This document shows, piece by piece, positions 5,742 through 6,837 of a DNA stretch of 6,837 nucleotides. This DNA is from Pseudomonadota bacterium (GTDB taxonomy: Bacteria; Pseudomonadota; Alphaproteobacteria; Rhizobiales; Xanthobacteraceae). Numbering within the stretch: the first letter of the stretch is position 1; every line of letters starts with the position of its first letter. A program made the position numbers and the translations under genes. The stretch is from positions 1 through 6,837 of the forward strand of contig JAJYAH010000382.1 of the NCBI GenBank assembly GCA_021779635.1. Reading direction: 5' to 3'. The notes under the pieces were generated by a model. It worked only from the letters and a program-made list of their open reading frames with translations. It was not told where the DNA came from and did no database searches.

Positions 5742-6476
5742 CTAAGCGTCGAGAACAGCCACAATCTCGAACGTCCGGGGATTCACCACGACGATCTGGT
5801 CCCGGACGAGGATGAACTCATATCCGCGCCAATCCGGATAAATGCTCACGATCTCCGCTGGCAGCGGGTGGAACGACACGTCGCCGGGAACGCGGGTGCC
5901 GACCGCGATCGAGAAGTTGACGCTATTTACCGGCGCAACGTGCTGGTCTCTGATCACGGTGGTGATCCTGGTGCGCTGCTCGCTTGAAAGCTTTGCGCCG
6001 GCGCCTGCCTGACCAACGGTTTGCGATTTACCGTCGGCTGCGCCATTGGACTCGGCGTTCACGTTGCCGTTGCGGTCTCCGCGGCCCTCGGCCTTCATGC
6101 CGTTGCGGTCTTCACGGCCCTCAGCCTTCATGTCCTTGCCGGCCGATCCCTTTTCCTCGGTCTGCGCGCTCGTGCCCCGGGGCTGTTCGCTCTTCATATT
6201 GTTTTCCTGGGCTGACTTTTCTTTTTCGCCCCTGGGGTTGGCCTTCATGTTGTCCTGAGCGCGCTGGTTCTTGCCGCCCTGCGGCTGCATTTTTTCATCG
6301 GACTGCGCCGTACTTTTATCTGACGCGCCATTGCGATTCATCGGAGCTGCGGATGAAGGTGCGGCGTGTTCAACGGACGGCGCGTTGCGTTCCGTTCCGG
6401 TTCCCTGCGCATGGGTGAATCCGGTTCCGGCGATCAGCGCCGCGGCGGCCACCGACATCATAAACCGATTGGTCAT
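5742..6476 (-). CDS. Secreted, disordered hydrophilin-like protein with DUF1236-like C-terminus
   Basis: A 244-residue exported protein of unknown function. The ATG at 6476 is chosen over the longer frame (to 6608) because AGGAG lies 7 nt before it and a signal peptide begins there: basic start, hydrophobic core at about 7-19, and likely cleavage after THA at residue 23. Residues 24-162 are low-complexity, rich in G, N, K, E, Q, R, S and A, with no I, L, F, W, Y or C and about 14% glycine. MK-containing motifs recur at 77, 94, 116 and 127; the last two are exact-length 11-residue tandem repeats. The C-terminus (about 163-244) looks like DUF1236 of Rhizobiales: PLPAEIVSIYP, WRGYEFILVRDQIVVVNPRT, EIVAVLD. 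It stands alone between hairpins and has an EcfG-type promoter. A periplasmic role in stress protection is plausible but not shown. Confidence 0.85.
   Translation of the reverse strand: MTNRFMMSVAAAALIAGTGFTHAQGTGTERNAPSVEHAAPSSAAPMNRNGASDKSTAQSDEKMQPQGGKNQRAQDNMKANPRGEKEKSAQENNMKSEQPRGTSAQTEEKGSAGKDMKAEGREDRNGMKAEGRGDRNGNVNAESNGAADGKSQTVGQAGAGAKLSSEQRTRITTVIRDQHVAPVNSVNFSIAVGTRVPGDVSFHPLPAEIVSIYPDWRGYEFILVRDQIVVVNPRTFEIVAVLDA
6066..6131 (-). repeat. Two tandem 33-bp repeats inside the secreted protein gene
   Basis: Units 6066-6098 and 6099-6131 differ at only 3 of 33 bases and encode MKAEGREDRNG and MKAEGRGDRNG (residues 116-137). The unit is a multiple of three, so copy number can change without breaking the frame. 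The near identity suggests recent duplication. Confidence 0.9.
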
Positions 6477-6483
6477 GGAATAT

Positions 6484-6488
6484 CTCCT
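6484..6488 (-). promoter_or_regulatory. Ribosome binding site fixing the start of the DUF1236-like gene
   Basis: AGGAG in the context GAGGAGAT lies 7 nt before the ATG at 6476. It is the best Shine-Dalgarno in the window. It supports the 244-residue protein and not the 288-residue frame, whose extra 44 residues are arginine-rich and would hide the signal peptide. Confidence 0.8.
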
Positions 6489-6514
6489 CACGTGTTTGCA
6501 CTGCCCGCGCCGAC

Positions 6515-6539
6515 AACGAAAGGAGATGCGCGATGTTCC
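6515..6539 (-). promoter_or_regulatory. Sigma-EcfG-type promoter of the DUF1236-like gene (GGAAC-N16-CGTT)
   Basis: On the minus strand GGAAC (6539-6535) and CGTT (6518-6515) are separated by exactly 16 bases, the full consensus for the general stress sigma factor EcfG. Transcription should start near 6508, giving a leader of about 32 nt that contains the strong ribosome site. This promoter lies outside the rejected 288-residue frame's role as coding sequence, which further supports the ATG at 6476. It has the same 16-base spacing as the promoter of the signalling operon. Confidence 0.75.
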
Positions 6540-6608
6540 GAGATGTCGCCGGTTCCACCGATTTTGTTTCGTGAATGCGCGATGAACGCGTCGCCTTGAA
6601 AGCTGCAC

Positions 6609-6635
6609 AAAAAGGCCGGCGGTGGGGCCGCCGGC
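6609..6635 (-). terminator. Rho-independent terminator of the DsbA-like gene
   Basis: On the minus strand GCCGGCGG and CCGCCGGC form a perfect 8-bp stem around a 5-nt loop (stem and loop 6615-6635), followed by C and five T (6613-6609). It lies 46 nt after the stop codon of the DsbA-like gene and separates it from the stress-type promoter downstream. CTCTTT on the other side gives only a weak T-run, so plus-strand use is doubtful. Confidence 0.9.
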
Positions 6636-6681
6636 TCTTTCGCCTATCGATGCCGCAAGGCTCGATGATTGAAGGCGTCGT

Positions 6682-6837
6682 TCAACACGTCGCCTTGCCG
6701 CAGCGGGCGATGCCGATCTTTTCCTTCAGGCCATCGAGGCCGACGGCGCCGACCACGACTTGCTTGCCGATCACGTAGCTCGGCGTGCCGTTCATGCCCA
6801 TCGCCTCGGCGAGCTTGAAGTTCTCCTCGATGGTGGC
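6682..6837 (-). CDS. DsbA-like thiol oxidoreductase, C-terminal fragment
   Basis: Last 51 codons and stop of a gene that begins beyond the right edge. The visible part reads NFKLAEAMGMNGTPSYVIGK, then VVVGAVGLDGLKEKIG, and ends ARCGKATC. GTPSYVIG is the cis-proline loop of the DsbA/Com1 thioredoxin-fold family, and the G...GLDGLK helix after it is typical of their C-termini. Such proteins are usually exported and form or reshuffle disulfides in envelope proteins. The CxxC active site, signal peptide and start are outside the window, so oxidase cannot be told from isomerase. Two cysteines in the last eight residues (RCGKATC) are noteworthy. A strong terminator follows. Confidence 0.85.
   Translation of the reverse strand, partial: ATIEENFKLAEAMGMNGTPSYVIGKQVVVGAVGLDGLKEKIGIARCGKATC

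Noticed and set aside
6477..6608. N-terminal extension of the DUF1236-like gene to 6608
   Set aside because: The extra 44 residues are arginine-rich and unlike a secreted protein, they cover the EcfG-type promoter and ribosome site, and the ATG at 6476 begins a good signal peptide.
1..6837. CRISPR arrays, insertion sequences, tRNA, rRNA or phage attachment sites
   Set aside because: No regularly spaced repeats, transposase motifs, terminal inverted repeats or RNA gene signatures were seen. The only tandem repeat is within a coding region.

Overview
The window is GC-rich chromosomal DNA that reads like an alphaproteobacterium of the Bradyrhizobium/Rhodopseudomonas type (Nitrobacteraceae). The grounds are an aroQ-accB-accC cluster, a secreted protein with a C-terminal DUF1236-like domain, HRXXN/HisKA_2 kinase signalling, and two promoters matching the alphaproteobacterial sigma-EcfG consensus. 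The genus is inferred from family knowledge, not from a search. Every supported gene is on the minus strand, so transcription runs from high to low coordinates; long plus-strand frames are antisense shadows.

From the right edge (upstream end): the last 51 codons of a DsbA-like periplasmic thiol oxidoreductase (6682-6837) end before a strong intrinsic terminator (6609-6635). Next is a secreted protein of 244 residues (5742-6476). It has a signal peptide, a 139-residue disordered region with no I, L, F, W, Y or C, and a DUF1236-like C-terminus. A GGAAC-N16-CGTT promoter precedes it and a hairpin follows it. Then comes the housekeeping set aroQ (type II dehydroquinase), accB (biotin carboxyl carrier protein) and accC (biotin carboxylase), spanning 3056-5492. 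This set serves the shikimate pathway and malonyl-CoA synthesis.

The left 3 kb is a signalling operon with its own GGAAC-N16-CGTT promoter (2996-3020). It encodes a membrane histidine kinase with a CHASE3-like sensor, a single-domain Rcp1-like response regulator, and a receiver-HRXXN histidine kinase cut by the left edge. The three genes are joined by two 4-bp ATGA overlaps. None of the three has a visible DNA-binding domain, so the output must be another protein.

The most interesting reading combines these parts. The receiver-HRXXN architecture is that of known general-stress-response kinases such as Sphingomonas PakF. Both the signalling operon and the hydrophilin-like secreted protein carry near-ideal sigma-EcfG promoters. 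The window may therefore hold a stress-signalling branch that feeds, and is itself controlled by, the PhyR-NepR-EcfG cascade, together with a putative stress-induced envelope protectant. The promoter matches are seen directly; the regulatory circuit is inference, because phyR, nepR and ecfG are not in the window.
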